Position numbers and translations under genes: made by a program. This document shows positions 45,359-56,400 of a stretch of DNA of 64,000 nucleotides, piece by piece; the first letter of the stretch is position 1, and every line of letters begins with the position of its first letter. Source of the DNA: Trachythela sp. YZ-2020 (Eukaryota; Cnidaria; Anthozoa; Malacalcyonacea; Clavulariidae); the NCBI GenBank assembly GCA_016169945.1, contig JADLSH010000271.1, forward strand, positions 1 through 64,000, in the 5' to 3' direction. The notes beneath the pieces are model-generated. The model saw nothing but the letters and a program-made list of their open reading frames with translations, was not told the DNA's origin and searched no databases.

Positions 45359-48300
45359 GTAAGCACTCATTTTAAACGTCTATTTTAGACACGAAAGCAT
45401 GCTATCCTGGACCGGGGATGTTTCAACTTCCGGACACACCCTTGACGTTTATATAACGTAAATTCTTTATTCAGCTTTCCATTCAAGTAACTTTTAACTA
45501 TCCTGTAAGTTCAATGACACCCCTTCTATTGAGCCCTCTTATCCAATAGCTTCCCCCCCCCCCACCTCTCAAACGTGCCTGAAATATAGGCCCTGGCCTA
45601 ATATAGCAATATAGTTGATGTACGCATAAATATGTTTTTTGCCCGACTCAGAGTCATTAACTAAGTTTAAGAACTATTAAAATATTATGTAATAAATAAA
45701 ATTTAACCGTTTTCAAAAGACAAGAATGAATTAGAAATTATTTTTGCAATTTATGAACTGATATAGTTTAGCACAATTGCCTGAACAAAGCTAGTTTCAT
45801 GGCACGATAAAAACAAACTTACATTCACTTCGCCATTGTGTATACCGTATAAAACTATACTTAAGCGCTTCTGCTACTCCAGACATTGTTTTCTCGTGTT
45901 TTTGGAATGGATTCTTGATCATTTAGCTTCGACTGGCCAACAGAGGTAAACAATGGTTTTCTGTCGCTCATTCAAATTCAGGGGGCCAAAATGTATTTTA
46001 GCCCGCTGCTTTATTCGTTTTAACCCGCAAAATGCGCCACAATGCACGCTTAAATGATATTATTATAATTTTAGCGGGCATTGTGGCGTATTTTGCGGGC
46101 TAAAATGAACAAAACAGCGGGCTAAAATAGCGAGTGGAGCGACAGAAAACCATACGATAAAAACAAACTTACATTCACTTCGCCATTGTGTATATAATTA
46201 TACTAATAGTTTCTGGCACTACAGACATTGTTTTCTCGTCTTTTTGGAATGGATTCTTGCTCATTTAGCTTCGAAGATCGATAAATTTTTCTTCGTTCAG
46301 TTTTTCAGCCATATGCATTTTGTCGTTAAAAGTGTAAAAAAGACACTTGCCGTCAGCCGGCTAAAGACGTAAACAACGATGAAACTAGCATTATTCAGCC
46401 AAACTCAGGCAATTGTACTAAACTAAATCAGTTCATATATTGTTGAAATAATACTTATAATTCCTTTTTTTGTCTTTGAAAACGGTTTTCTGCTAAGTAT
46501 TTAAATATAGTTTTTAAATTTAGTAAATACAATGTCGGCGTGATGGCAGCACTGTTCATTTTATATATTCTGCTTGCCGTATATTTTGATTTTCTCATCT
46601 GGCTGTAAGTGCATGCCCGGTAAAATTATAATAATAGTAATACAGTTGATGTTCCTGGGCATAAATATGTGTTTGGCCATCCTCAGAACTCATTTTAACC
46701 CTCGCTACGCTCAGGCTAAAATGAGTCGGGCCAAAAACATATTTATGCCCGCGAACATCAACTATATTGTTATAATAATAGAGATTTACTGTGTTTTCTC
46801 GTGTGCATTTTCTGTCACGAGATTTGAATGTTAACTGCCAGGAACTTTGAGTGGACAACATTGTTGTCGACCGGCAACGATATACCATTTGCCGAATTAC
46901 TGGAGCGTACCATTAAATGCATTCGTTCTTTGAGTTGTTTTGAATTATAGCCAGTCTTACGTATTGTGTTTGAAATTTCTGTCTGTTTTCAAAAGAATGA
47001 AATCGAGGATATGCGCGAGAAAAAGTACGCTCCTGTAATTCGCAAATGGTCTATATAAAGACGAAATTCGCGTGATCAATCTTTAGCAGTTTCAGAATTT
47101 ATTTTTTTGTTTCAACTTTGTGAAGGGTCTAGTGTGACCTGGGCTAAAACATGGGCGAGATCACTAAATATTCTGTTTTCCTTGGTTTATTTATTTTCAA
47201 TGCTATTTTTGTTTCAGCCAATATTTCGTGCCTTGGTTGAACCGATTATTCAATGTCAAGATCAAACTATTTCTGAGCAAAATGTCCAAAATGGAAGCGC
47301 TGCAAACAGCACAGATAAATATATTTTTAAAATCGTGTTCAAAGATATACACCCGGTAAGGAGCACTATTAAATGATGGGACACATTTGGTAATTTGACC
47401 ACATTTAACACTCGTTTCCAATCCTCTAATACTAAAAACCTAGTAATTATGGCGCTTACAATCGCATTTTTCTTAAGTCAAGCCTGTACATCTTATTAAT
47501 TCGCACGTTTTCGTGATTTGTTCTTAAAGGTGTTTGAAACGTACGTCTCTGAAAGTAGAGAGAAAAATTCTTTGAAAGTTTTGGTCTTGAGACTACGAAC
47601 CCTGTTAATATATTGACCAAACAATACATTTGAATTACCATCACGCCACCGCGTAAACGGTCAGGTCGTGTCTCACATCATGCTGGGAAAGATAATCAAG
47701 ACTAGCATTATTAAATATTTTTCAATTATAGCGCCTATTTTACATTGTTATGTTTACGTTTTTAAATTTAAAGACGCGAGGCGGTAAATTTACTGTGTAT
47801 CTATAATATACAGTTATATAAACACGCTTCTCGACTAATCAATACTCGCGTACTACAGGGTTGTTAAAAAATGGGAATCCAACTTCAGCATGCTAGCTGT
47901 CGTGCGTTTCATATTTAGTTTATGTATTTACTTTTTTCAGGCCAATAAAGATCATTATAAAACTAGAAGTTACTATCGCAAGGAAAGTGCTGCCTTGACG
48001 CCCAAACTGCATGCAAAATTCCTCGACCAATTAGTAATAATGAACGTATTTATATTGCTAATGGCACACTGTATGTATAGATTTATTTTCTTGTCCAAAC
48101 GATGAGATTAATACAACAGTGTGATTTATACAACACTGTGATTATTGTAAATAATAATATATAAGAAGTACATAAGTGGTGTTCAAAGCCACATATCAGA
48201 GTGTTCAGACTATATTGTCAATGGAATTCTTGGTACCAACATCATTGTTCCTGTTTTTAGAAATCATTCTTTACTTCAAAGCTGTCAATTGCATCTTGCA

Positions 48301-51300
48301 ATTACAAATATATTTGGAAGAGTAGAGACAATGTCTTTTAATTATATCTTTGTGGTACAATAATAGTTTGCATGTTGTCTGTGTTCATAAGATATTGATA
48401 CTGCACTTGCCATGTGCTAAACAAACATGTCACAACAATTTCATATCTATTTAGCATTTAGCTTCCATCAGTGTTCATCTGTACTGTCCAGTGAATTGTC
48501 AAAATACATGATTATACAGCAAACCAACATAATAGTATATCTCTCCAAAACAACTGTGAGCAGGGATCCACATGACATATGTTGGAAATATTTAATTATT
48601 TATATCGCAGATTCCATCCCATTACAGATGATATAATATATCCATATTATTTTGTATGTTTGTAACAACCATTTTTTTCAAGTAAATATCCATAATTTAT
48701 CAACCAAATTTGGTTTTCATTTTCTGCCTCAACAGGCGGTCAATGTTACTTTGTGCCACAACTGGCTCTGCCAGAATGGGCAGATCAATAATATTTGTGC
48801 CTCAACACGCTCCACCACAATGTGCAGATTAGTTCTATTCTGTGCCTCAACAGGCTCTATCACAATGAGCTATTCCATTTAAAATCTGTAACCCCCCTCC
48901 CCCTATCGAGGACAGGGATTTTTCTATAACCCTGAAGAATTCCTGACTTTCAACAGCCCCCCTGAGGAATTTTGTATTTACAACACCTACCCCTGAAGAA
49001 TTCCTGTCTTACAGCTATTACCCCTGAAGAATTTGACTGCAACCTCCTGAAGAATTCAATTTTTTTACTCAACCCCTGAAGAATTCCAAGCCTAAATAGT
49101 CACACGTACCCCTGAAGAATTCCAAGGCAAAATGGCCCCTTACCCCTGAATAATTCCAGGGTCCTGGATAGGCGGGGTACGGTATTAAATGGAATAGCCC
49201 AATGGGTAGATCAATGTTTCTTTCTGCCACAATGGGCAGATCAATATTTTGTGTCTCAATGGGCTCTACCACAACAGGTAGATTGATATTTTGTGCTACG
49301 CGATCACAGGTAATCAGGTATGGGCTCTATGACTACAGCTAGATCACTATTTACCTGCACAGGCGATATATTAACTGTGTCGATCACAGACCGACATACG
49401 ACATATCTTGTAAGAAAGCATGTTTGAGCCCGTTGAGCACAAAATATTATTGATCTGCCTGTTGAGGCAGAAAATGAAAACCAAATTTGGTTGATAAATT
49501 ATGGTATATTTACTTGTTATGGTTGTGACAAACTTACAAAAAATATGGATATATTACATCATCTGTAAGGGCCTAATGAGATGGAATTATCATCGTACAT
49601 GAATTAATTAACCTCCACGGGTAGATTAAAATTATTTGTAATAGTACATGAATTATAACGGTAAGTAAGTATTGTTGGTAAGTTATCTATAGACAAATAT
49701 TCTACACCAGGATCTAGGACTAATAAGCCATTACTCAGAGCCTTTAAATACATTTTGTCTCCTTGTATTATTAAAGACATTATTAAATGTTGTTTTAGAC
49801 CACGCGGACAATGGAATATTTCGTGCTGAAAGAAGCGCCGATAAACTCATAAAAGCACATTGCTTTCCTCTAGAATGAACACTAAACAGTTCATCGCCTT
49901 GACGAATATCGGCAGAAAGAAATAAAGCCATACTTACCTGTGTTTCTTCGGGAAATGTTTGTCTATTTTGCATCTAGTCAGAAATACAATATTTTCTCGC
50001 CCTCTCCCCCCATTTTAAAAATTATCCTTGAGCTCGACTTTCTGCTCGGAATTGCGGACAGACATCCGAACACATTCGATCAAAATCTTGCCAATATATA
50101 TGTCGCGCGAAAGACTGGGTCAAGTGAACTCTGGCGAAACAAAAGGGCGTCAAGAATAGGGAGCTGCCTACGGCAGCAATAACATGTTTACTACGCGAGC
50201 TGCATGTGATTGGTCAATACCCGTGCAGGATAATAACTCAATTCTGACCGGACAATGTCCGTTGACCGGCCCTGGCTGTGGTGTTGCGGACATGTTTAAA
50301 GAGGTTCTAACAGTTTCTAGTTATTAGTGGGAAAGGACACGTATTGTCTAGATAAGAATTGATCATCAGTGGCCTCTCTTTTTTCCTAAATTTGCCGGTG
50401 AATAACTAATGAGGTCACACCAATATGGCCGCCATAAGCCTCATTATGTGGCGTTTCCAGCGTTTTAAAACTCACTAGAAGAGATGTTGGAAACTATATT
50501 TCTCAAGTTACATAGGAAAAGATCTTTGCTTCATAGTATAACTAATTTAGACAGCTAACGATTTGACTAGTCAAGAATTCGACAAATTTTGAAATCTCAT
50601 CTCATTATAAATATTCTGGCTTCAAAATTGGCTCATTGAATTCAATAGGATGCTCTATCCAGTTCTAGTTTTCAGATCAGTGGATTCCGCAATGGTGTCG
50701 AAGTAAACCCCTGCTCTCGATCTGATGTATAGCAGGCTTAACTCTGAGGTTAGGGGCAGCGCGCTAACCGCATCTGCCACCCCTGCTTCCCAGCATATAC
50801 TGTAATTTCATATGCACTTGTCCGTGGTTTACTCTGTACTGTAAGTTACCTACAAGTATTGCTAGGAAAGTTGAAAACAATATTTCCTTTCTATAAAAAT
50901 GTCGAGAAAGTTGACATTTTGCACTGTCCTAGAATCACCGAGGTAAAATATGATTCCTAATATGCACATGCTCTCATTGATAACGCTCTATGCGATTTTA
51001 TAACATATAGATCATGATAGTTTAGAATCCTGAATGCGTGGTTCTCGTGTAGGTAGCGATTAACGATATACTTGAGGGTTTGTAGGATCATGCTACCTGA
51101 AAAATAAAACAAGAACTTCGACGTTTCGAGCGAAGGCCCTTCGTCTGGAAGTTTGCCGCCTGATAGTTTAGAATCATGTTCCTAGACATCAAGAATCTTT
51201 CGTTATGATTTTGACACTAGTAATGTTTTGATTCAACACGAAGAGGTCGGCAAACTTGCACGAAAGTGATATATATGATCTAACAAACGCGTTTAGTAAA

Positions 51301-53451
51301 TGTTCGTACATTAAGGGACGCTAGGAGAGTTTATTTGATAAGAGACGTCTTTTTTTTCCATTGCTTTATTGAAAAAGCGAGATGAAAAAAAACACGAAAC
51401 ATTGATATAAAATTCTATGAAAGAAGTTACTTTCCAGTTTAAGAGTTCGATTAAGATAATTATTAATATCAATAATTAAAATTAAGAAATAGAAAACATT
51501 TTCCGTGTTTCTATACACTTATAGAAACACGCGTGGGAGTTTGGGAGAACAAGAAATAATCAGTGGGAAAACGAGCCCGTAGGGCGAGTTTTTCCACGTT
51601 ATTTCGAGTTCTCCCAAACTCCCACGCGTGTTTCTATAAGTGTTTAGTAGAAATTTCCAGGTGACTATCGATTTTCCTGCATGCTGATTGGTCCAAATTG
51701 AGCCTCTAAAAAGTGATAGTCACTGGTCAGTGACCTGTGACTATCCTTGAGCCTGATTCAAAGTTTTAAATGAAAAAAACTGCCGCTAAATTAAAGGAGG
51801 ATATATTTTTGACATTTTTAAAGGTAAGCGATAACAAATACACTATTTTTCTTCCATGAAAGGCAGCGTTTTCTCGCTGTTGAAATGAACATGTATAAAA
51901 CATTTTCCGTACGGCTCAACCGCAAGTGTTTATTTTGAAAATTATTCGTTTTATCCTCATTTATATCGTTATATTCAGCAAAAACCTAGCTGTGATATAT
52001 TTTTAAAACCATTCTACTTTGTATTTGAGCCTTTCCAAAGTATTTTTCTCATTGCATGAAATTGTTTGTTTTTGTTTCGCTTCGATATGTTTTTGACACT
52101 CGTCTTTTGCCGGCATGTTTTTAATAACCGGCCTCTGAGAAAAGCGCTGAATTTTGTCCTATAGCCTTTTCAACTGACCTCATAACTTTCTGTGTTTGTT
52201 TTTCTCTTTGAAATTTCTACTAAAACAATTAGTCGCCTCAGGCTCGGTGATTACAAGCCTATAGTCACTTCGCCTTCGGCTCAGTGACTGTAGGCTTGTA
52301 ATCACCTCGCCTTCGGCGACTAATTGTTAAATAGAAACACAGGAAAAAATGTTTTCTATTTCTTTTATAATATAACTCAAAAGACATTTTTTACACTCGA
52401 TTTATTTACAAATTCTCATTACGTACGCATGCTGACCTTTGCTCGTCAATTTCGCTGCAAGAAAACAACTCTCAACTTAACAGTCAAATTAACAGTCAAA
52501 AATGTGTAAAAGTATTAAAATTGTTTAAAAATGGTATTCAAAGTTTTATAATTCGCATTAAATTTGGGTTTTCTATGATTTTAAATTTTGGCGGGAAAAT
52601 TTTCGTCTTTCTATACAGTTATAGAAACACGCTTCTCGACCAATCAACACGCGCGTACTATAAATGTTATATTATAATACTATATAGAATAAGTAAATAG
52701 TCTTCGGGATTTGTAGGATCAAACTACGTGAAAAATATAACGTTAGCCTTGGTTATACTAACTTCCAGACGAAAGGTGTTCGCTCGAAACGTCGAAGTTC
52801 TTGTTGATCCTACAAACTCCCAAGAATATAAATGAGCGCTTCTCTTACATTTAACTCTTATCTGTCCATGCCTGCCATCAGCAGACATTGACAGATGCAT
52901 AGTTCGGATTTTCTCCTATTCATGTCTTTTTCACCTTTTCTTTCATGTTAATATTCTGTAATGTGATTTCCATATATTTTTTATAGTTTGTTTTGACTAA
53001 ATCCACCTGATTGGTCTATTTTTTTATCACGCGATAGCTTTTCTATACACTATAAAAGCACATGTTTTTCCCAGACCCATGCTATACTAACTTTCAGTCG
53101 AAGGGCCTTCGCTCGACACGTCGAAGTTCTTGTTGAAATTTCAGGTATTTTGATCCTAAAAACCCAAGGCTTATTGTAGACGGTACCTACACTGGCATCA
53201 CACGTTCAAGATAAATCAACTTGTATAAGTATTTGTAAGGCAAAGGCCAATTCCTTACGGAGAGTTAGTTTAACCTGAGCTATTAGCAAGAGTTGTTCTA
53301 TTTACAGCGCGGCTGAATTAAAAATTTAAAGATTCTATATCAATTTTGCTTTCAGGTGCGATGGAATCCGAATTTCAGCAGCTACTATTGGTTAGCAACA
53401 GCTGGCAAGTTTGGTTTGGTGAGATTATGTTATGTCAATAAATTCGTGTAA
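45245..53451 (+). CDS. GTF3C2-like gene (TFIIIC subunit 2, WD40), last four exons
   Basis: TFIIIC subunit 2 is a WD40 protein of the RNA polymerase III initiation factor that recognises the B box of tRNA genes. Exons 45245-45358, 47218-47355, 47941-48033 and 53356-53451 are all phase 0, have AG/GT borders, and join into one open frame of 145 codons plus stop. The last two exons read HAKFLDQL joined to VRWNPNFSSYYWLATAGKFG and LVRLCYVNKFV, which resembles the final WD repeat of that family. The first exon reads DWTNVVASVDAAGVISINF, also WD-like. Earlier exons, about 500 or more residues, are not found, so the locus may be a 3-prime fragment. The assignment rests on remembered family resemblance only. 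Confidence 0.55.
45805..46290 (+). repeat. Direct duplication flanking a foldback element
   Basis: The block gataaaaacaaacttacatt then cacttcgccattgtgtata, followed by agacattgttttctcgt and tttttggaatggattcttg, occurs at 45,806-45,935 and again at 46,154-46,275. The foldback element 45,954-46,151 lies between the copies. The copies differ by small indels. The duplicate is too long for a simple target-site duplication. Confidence 0.75.
45954..46151. mobile_element. Foldback element
   Basis: ggttttctgtcgctc at the left end is mirrored by gagcgacagaaaacc at the right. Inner words ttttagcccgctg and cgcaaaatgcgccacaatgc are also mirrored. Arms are about 90 bp around an AT-rich centre. Non-coding. 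Confidence 0.8.
46624..46782. mobile_element. Foldback element
   Basis: The left arm attataataatagtaatac through gggcataaatatgtgtttgg is mirrored by the right arm ccaaaaacatatttatgccc through attgttataataata, with a further inner pair ctcattttaaccctcg/gctaaaatgagt. Open frames on both strands here are by-products of the palindrome. Confidence 0.75.
47218..47355 (+). CDS. GTF3C2-like gene, exon b
   Basis: Acceptor tttgtttcag, donor cccg/gtaagg, 46 codons, phase 0-0. Reads PIFRALVEPIIQCQDQTISE, then KYIFKIVFKDIHP. Polar centre (NGSAANSTD) suggests a surface loop. Confidence 0.65.
47805..47865 (+). repeat. Dispersed short repeat shared with 52.6 kb
   Basis: acagttatataaacacgctt then ctcgactaatcaatactcgc and gtactac closely match 52,615-52,672 (acagttatagaaacacgctt, ctcgaccaatcaacacgcgc). 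Part of an unidentified interspersed family. Confidence 0.65.
47941..48033 (+). CDS. GTF3C2-like gene, exon c
   Basis: Acceptor cttttttcag, donor caatta/gtaata, 31 codons, phase 0-0. Reads DHYKTRSYYRKESAALTPKL then HAKFLDQL. Basic and aromatic. The donor is weak, but the phase fits exon d. Confidence 0.6.
48600..49595. mobile_element. Inverted-repeat element with a second element nested in it
   Basis: The left end (ttccatcccattacagatg at about 48,612, then tttgtaacaaccat, then aatttatcaaccaaatttgg) is mirrored at 49,470-49,590, giving arms of about 150 bp. The interior holds repeated gggcagatcaata / ctcaacaggctc words on both sides of the nested element 48,869-49,198. Confidence 0.75.
48869..49198. 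mobile_element. Nested small element with ctgaagaattc repeats
   Basis: Ends gctattccattta (48,869) and taaatggaatagcc (to 49,198) are perfect inverted repeats of about 13 bp. Inside are about eight spaced copies of cccctgaagaattc at irregular 25-45 bp intervals (48,940-49,160). Its insertion separates the repeated words of the outer element. Non-coding. Confidence 0.7.
49600..51080. other. Intron of the GTF3C2-like gene: little recognised
   Basis: No exon or paired repeat that I can support in most of this stretch. Frames at 49,731-50,182 have no known motif. A tRNA-like box pair lies at about 50,690-50,795. Confidence 0.4.
50690..50795 (-). mobile_element. Possible tRNA-derived SINE fragment
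   Basis: The minus strand has tggcagatgcggttagcgcg, a good A-box match, and a weak B-box-like gggtttacttcgac about 60 bp later. The sequence does not fold as a complete tRNA by eye and is unlike the other SINE copies. Confidence 0.3.
51083..51160 (+). repeat. Solo end of the cgaaggcccttcg family
   Basis: gtaggatcatgctacctg, then aacttcgacgtttcgagcg and aaggcccttcgtctggaagt match the left arm of the foldback element at 44,055. No partner arm follows nearby. Confidence 0.75.
51484..52364. mobile_element. Compound foldback element
   Basis: Outer ends: gaaatagaaaacattttccg (51,486) is mirrored by the end of the element near 52,360 (aaaatgttttctatttct). Inside the left end is a hairpin with arms 51,507-51,550 and 51,607-51,650 (cacgcgtgggagtttgggag). 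Inside the right end is another hairpin (tagtcgcctc...ggcgactaa, 52,231-52,325) with tcaccgagcc-like words. No transposase. Confidence 0.75.
52695..53213. mobile_element. cgaaggcccttcg family, copy 2
   Basis: Interior atgagcgcttctcttacat, atgcctgccatcagcagac and tgattggtctatttttttat match the 44,055 element in order. Inverted blocks with ttcgctcgaaacgtcgaag (about 52,780) and ttcgctcgacacgtcgaag (about 53,110) are both present. Its right edge is 140 bp upstream of the last GTF3C2-like exon. Confidence 0.75.
53356..53451 (+). CDS. GTF3C2-like gene, terminal exon d
   Basis: Acceptor gctttcag; 31 codons then taa at 53,449-53,451. Reads VRWNPNFSSYYWLATAGKFG then LVRL, a WD-repeat strand pattern. 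An aataaa at 53,437-53,442 overlaps the coding end; no clearer poly(A) signal was noted. Confidence 0.65.
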   Translation: MRWNPNFSSYYWLATAGKFGLVRLCYVNKFV

Positions 53452-53614
53452 AGACATTAGAAAGGCTTTATCTCTGTGGTATAATTGTTAAATTTACCAG
53501 ATGTGTATACCATGGCGTGTTCTCTAAAAAGGTGTAGATTTTTCCATGTGTATATATATGCACCATTGTTATATCTAGTAAGGTAAGAGGTGAACATACG
53601 AACCTCTATTACAT

Positions 53615-53940
53615 GCAAACGTACTTTTTGGTCAATTTTGGGCCCTTTTTGAGTTTTTGAAAAAATGGCCGAAAATCGAGAAAAGGTTATAAAGGCTTGG
53701 CCTTTACGTTTTGGTCAATTCTCGCCGCTTTTTCAAAAACTAAGAAAGTGGCCAAATCTGGCCAAAAAGTAAAGGGTTTTGCCTTAACAATTTGTCGAAA
53801 AAGGTTATGGGGTTAGCCTTAACTTTGTGTTCGAGAATAGGAAAGCCCTTTACCTTTTGTCGAAAAACATGCAGGCAAGGCTAATCCCTTTTCTTTTCGT
53901 TGAAAAAATGGAAAAGCTATTTTTCCATTTTTTGGCGTTC
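53615..53940. repeat. Degenerate internal repeats
   Basis: Recurring words tttggtcaatt, ggcc-ttta, gtcgaaaaa and aaggttat in both orientations (for example ttttggtcaattttgggccc at about 53,629 and ttttggtcaattctcgcc at 53,709). A low-complexity, locally duplicated stretch; no genes. Confidence 0.5.
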
Positions 53941-53960
53941 TGATGGACGACCGAAAGAAT

Positions 53961-54759
53961 AGCAGTATTTTAGACTACAAAAAGAAGTGGCTGATAACGC
54001 CAAAAAATTCATTCATTGGCATTGATCCAGTCCTGTCCAATACCCTCGACTCTTAAGGATCCGTGAATACCGTTTCGGTTCGTACGAATCGTTCGAATGG
54101 TAGCTTACGAAGGCAATCTATGGCCGGGCGCTATACACGCTTGTTATTTAACAAGCAAGTTTTCGACCTTGCATCTTACAATCTAAAATATATGGGGTTT
54201 ACATGCACTGTTAGATATTTATTAGACTGCAAATTTTCTGTGATCATGGAGTGATGCAATATATAACAAAGGTGTACTAGATTGAATAAACAGCTAGGAG
54301 ATGTTTCCATGAGCCTCTGCTATAATAAATATTGCAAGTGACTACATGGGCTTCTTTTAATATTTCATTCTATATTTCAAGTAAAATGTAGAGAAATTCA
54401 GCTAATCTAAATCCTACAAACTGTCCCTAAGAAGATAAATCAAGTACATGGAAGCAAATAAAGTCATTTGAATTAATGACAGAGTGGGAAGTACATGCGT
54501 TTTCATGTCTGCAATTGTTGCAGTTGTATGATTATCATATTGCTTTGGTCGCCTTTCAGAGGAGTGCCTACAATTTGGCTCAACCAAACATTGTAAGCTA
54601 TCTCAATATACCATGTTCTTCAATTCTCCAACTGGCACAAATGTAATGTTTGCCCTTGCTGGACCTCAAGGGTCAACACTTTAAACAGAATTGGACGAAG
54701 TAGTATATGTTTTCAAGCACATTTAAAGTATTCACAAATGAAGGGAGAAATCTTGACAT
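53961..54759. other. No gene recognised
   Basis: AT-rich. A short open stretch after a pyrimidine-ag at 54,560 runs about 120 bp to a stop without recognisable motif. Confidence 0.4.
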
Positions 54760-55470
54760 CACATTAGTCTGGCGGTTAAGTACAAGAATTGTTCTTTTTG
54801 TGATAAAAGTACCATATTTGCAGGAAGTATAGACTTTGATATGACAATAACTTTTAGATATGGAGGCATCTGAAAAATTAAAGTCGCCGGCCTAACATTT
54901 GGGTTATTTTTCATTTTCCTCATTAAACTCCTATACTTGTAATCCGTGAAATTCCAAGTTCATTTAAAGCAATAATGACTTACATCATTGGAAAGCTTAC
55001 AAAAAAACTATATATAGGTCACTTAAGCGGTTACCTTTATTTTCCCAACCGATTTCGAGTTATTGCTGTTCCAAAATGGAAAAAATGCCACGAAATCGCG
55101 CGAAAAGCCTCGGTACTAGCTTGAAAATGCGTATTTAACAGCTTGTAACTCAAGAAGGATTTGAAAAATCATGGCAACCACTTAAATGTCTTATATATAA
55201 CTTTTTGTACGCTTTCTGATTTTGTAATCACTTTTGTTATAAGTGAACTTGCAATGTTATATTTTTCGACAATATAGGAGTTTAATGAGGAAATGAAAAA
55301 GAACCCAAATTTTAGGCCGGCGACATTAATTTTTCAGATGCCTCCATATCTCAAAGTTATTGTCATATCAAAGTCTATACTTCCTGCAAATATGGTGCTT
55401 GTATCACAAAACGAACAGTTCCAGCTAAATTTCGCTCTTAACCGCCTCACTTACATGGTCCGTGGTGTCC
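54760..55470. mobile_element. Foldback element
   Basis: The left arm (gtctggcggttaagtacaag, then tttgcaggaagtatagactt, then atatggaggcatctgaaaaa) is mirrored by the right arm (tttttcagatgcctccatat, then aagtctatacttcctgcaaa, then ttaaccgcctcacttacatgg). Arms are about 190 bp. The open frame at 55,293-55,478 is a by-product. Confidence 0.85.
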
Positions 55471-56149
55471 AGGAATAGCAAATTAGAATATGGTATACTT
55501 TTAATGGCTTTACTTAGGGGAGACGTTACATCCCGGGCGGAGAGAGAGGGTGCGCACGCGACTCAACATGGTCAGTGGAAAATATTTAAAATAAATTAGC
55601 ATGTGATCCACAATAACCCTGAACATCCCCCAACAATTTGTTCGCGTCATTTTTCAAAAAGGAATTTTCCTTCAGTGGTTTTCCCTGGCTTTTCCCTTAG
55701 CGTTTGGCGGAGGTCTCTGAGCAATCTCGTACCCCGAGCCTGCGATCCTTTGGGAAGAATCTAAGGCTCTGGGATAATCCATAACCGGAAGTGAATATGA
55801 TTGGTCGCTGATACGGAATGGATATTACGCGGAAAATATAAAGAATTAAGGTACAATAATGAACGCTACACGTGAGATAGAATCTGAAAACTTTATTCAA
55901 ATTTTTGCTGAAATTTATTAGCCAACATAAAATATTTATATGCTTTATCTTGGTTTTGAAAATGGTTATTCTTATTACTACGTTATTATTAATCGTACTT
56001 TTATTTGATCGTGAATAACAGACTATTTGATTTACAATTCATTTGAAAAAGCAGTTGGTATTTAGCTGCCTAATCAGGTAATCTTGATCATGCCTCAATA
56101 CCTGTAGATTCTATTTTTGTGGAGGTAGCCAATCTTTGAATGGAGCTAG

Positions 56150-56400
56150 GCTACGCCGGCGCAACCGCTGGGGTCCACCAAGCCGGCCAAAACTAGCTAG
56201 TTTTGACTCGGAGGCAGATCCCCGATGATGAGTTCTTGCGGAGGTAGCCAGTAACGCCAGGCTTAGATAACTTCCACTTGATTTTTGGAGTTGTTAGCCA
56301 GTAACTCCGGGTTTAGACAGCTAGCTCCACTGCCTTCACAAGATTTTTGGAGTTAGCCTGTAACTCCAGAAATCAGAAACAGAGACACATTTTGAATTTG
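56150..56400 (+). repeat. Short minisatellite-like repeat
   Basis: Three diverged units of about 60-80 bp around gttagccagtaactccgggt, near 56,240, 56,295 and 56,350, with ttttggagttagcc words. Non-coding. Confidence 0.6.

Noticed and set aside
46574..46888. Overlapping open frames on both strands
   Set aside because: They lie over the foldback element 46,624-46,782 and reflect its palindrome.
48930..49165. CRISPR-like spaced repeats
   Set aside because: Spacing is irregular, the words are short and diverged, and the sequence is animal; they lie within a small inverted-repeat element.
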